This document shows, piece by piece, positions 63,416-64,000 of a stretch of DNA of 64,000 bases (position 1 is its first letter; every line of letters starts with the position of its first letter). Both the position numbers and the translations under genes were made by a program. This DNA comes from Penaeus vannamei (taxonomy: Eukaryota; Arthropoda; Malacostraca; Decapoda; Penaeidae): assembly GCF_042767895.1 (NCBI RefSeq), contig NC_091576.1, positions 15,170,993 to 15,234,992 of the forward strand, written 5' to 3'. Below the pieces are notes generated by a model. It was given only the letters and a program-made list of their open reading frames with translations. It had not been told where the DNA came from and made no database searches.

Positions 63416-63885
63416 TATATATAATCTATCCATTCATGTACACTCACACGTACATACATACATTTATATACAGTCCTATGAATATTTGTTTATTTATTTA
63501 TTTGCGTATGAGTGTGCCTATGCGCATGTTTACACATAAACGGCAATCGCGTCCCCGTGTTTATTCCTTCGCTCCTTAATCTGGATCTGTTGTCAGTGTC
63601 GGCGTCCTGTTTATTTTCGTAAGAGCCGCCGTTATCTGTAATTCAAACATGTTTATGCTAATCTCCTCTCCCTTTTTCTCTCCTGTTTTTTTCCTCGCAC
63701 TCGCTCTCGTTTTTATTTTTTTTTCTTTATTTTGTTTACTCCATCCTTTTTTATTTGAATGGCTTCCATCTCCTGTTTCTTGTCCGCCAACTTCTTTGCT
63801 GTCGCTGCTGAGGTGTCTTTTGCGTGGTGGCCGTAAGATGACGTGGACGAGGGTATGTATGCGGGCGGGCGGGTGGGTGTATGCG
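63416..63885. other. Unique DNA
   Basis: T-rich, complex. GGGCGGGCGGGTGGGTG at about 63862-63878. No gene recognised. Confidence 0.45.
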
Positions 63886-63912
63886 AGAGAGACAGACAGA
63901 CAGAGACAGAGA
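63886..63912. repeat. (GACA)5
   Basis: GAGAGACAGACAGACAGAG. The window ends in unique sequence about 90 bp later. Confidence 0.92.
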
Positions 63913-64000
63913 AAATGTGTGTGAAAGGGTTTGTTTACATAGGTGTATATATGTATTTGTCCGTGTTTAGGTACGGAGGTGTTTTCGAATATAGCATGTA

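Overview
This window looks like one piece of a simple-repeat-rich invertebrate nuclear genome, most plausibly a decapod crustacean such as a penaeid shrimp. That assignment is an inference. The sequence shows dozens of microsatellites of 50-300 bp ((CT/GA)n, (GT/AC)n, (AT)n, (ATT)n, (CCT/GGA)n, (TTTC)n, (CTGT)n), many minisatellites with 12-113 bp units, AT-rich intron-like stretches, short CpG-rich islands and a 500-N scaffold gap. There are no bacterial operons, no rRNA, no convincing tRNA, no CRISPR array and no recognisable transposase, reverse transcriptase or other known protein domain. Nearly all long open frames are low-complexity translations of repeats (Ser-Leu, Arg-Glu, Pro/Phe/Ser/Thr, Leu-rich) and were left out.

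Layout. 1-5 kb: a 32-bp minisatellite at the left edge, unique DNA, a compound CT-GT-CTGT array and a possible first coding exon near 3.5 kb. 5-13 kb: purine-rich and GAT-triplet blocks, an E-box-bearing 35-bp repeat (9.5 kb) and a foldback (10.0-10.1 kb). 13-18.8 kb: three CpG-rich patches, the most gene-like stretch, with a short signal-peptide-like exon (15.5 kb), a minus-strand splice donor (16.4 kb), an intron-bounded 49-bp exon (17.9 kb) and a TATA box (18.77 kb). 19-25 kb: a C-rich array able to form quadruplexes, a 23-bp TCTAGA repeat and a 2.4-kb purine minisatellite. 25-34 kb: alternating pyrimidine and purine domains, the assembly gap (32,386-32,885), and a high-complexity open frame just after it. 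34-45 kb: G/A- and C/T-rich minisatellites, a CCAAT/E-box/TATA arrangement (38.4-38.5 kb), a minus-strand donor (43.2 kb) and a second intron-bounded exon (44.9 kb) with a clear branch point. 45-64 kb: repeat-dominated, with a 79-bp minisatellite, a tandem CRE pair (54.8 kb), a GGTYTC hexamer array, a 1.3-kb GA array and TG/TA/CA tracts.

No complete gene can be assembled from sequence alone. The best gene evidence is the two plus-strand exon-like segments at 17.9 and 44.9 kb. Each starts with a 3' splice site fused directly to a GT, and each has a GTGAGT donor 49-78 bp downstream. They fit either internal exons or recursive-splicing exons of a long plus-strand intron. Everything else gene-like is a low-confidence candidate, labelled as such.
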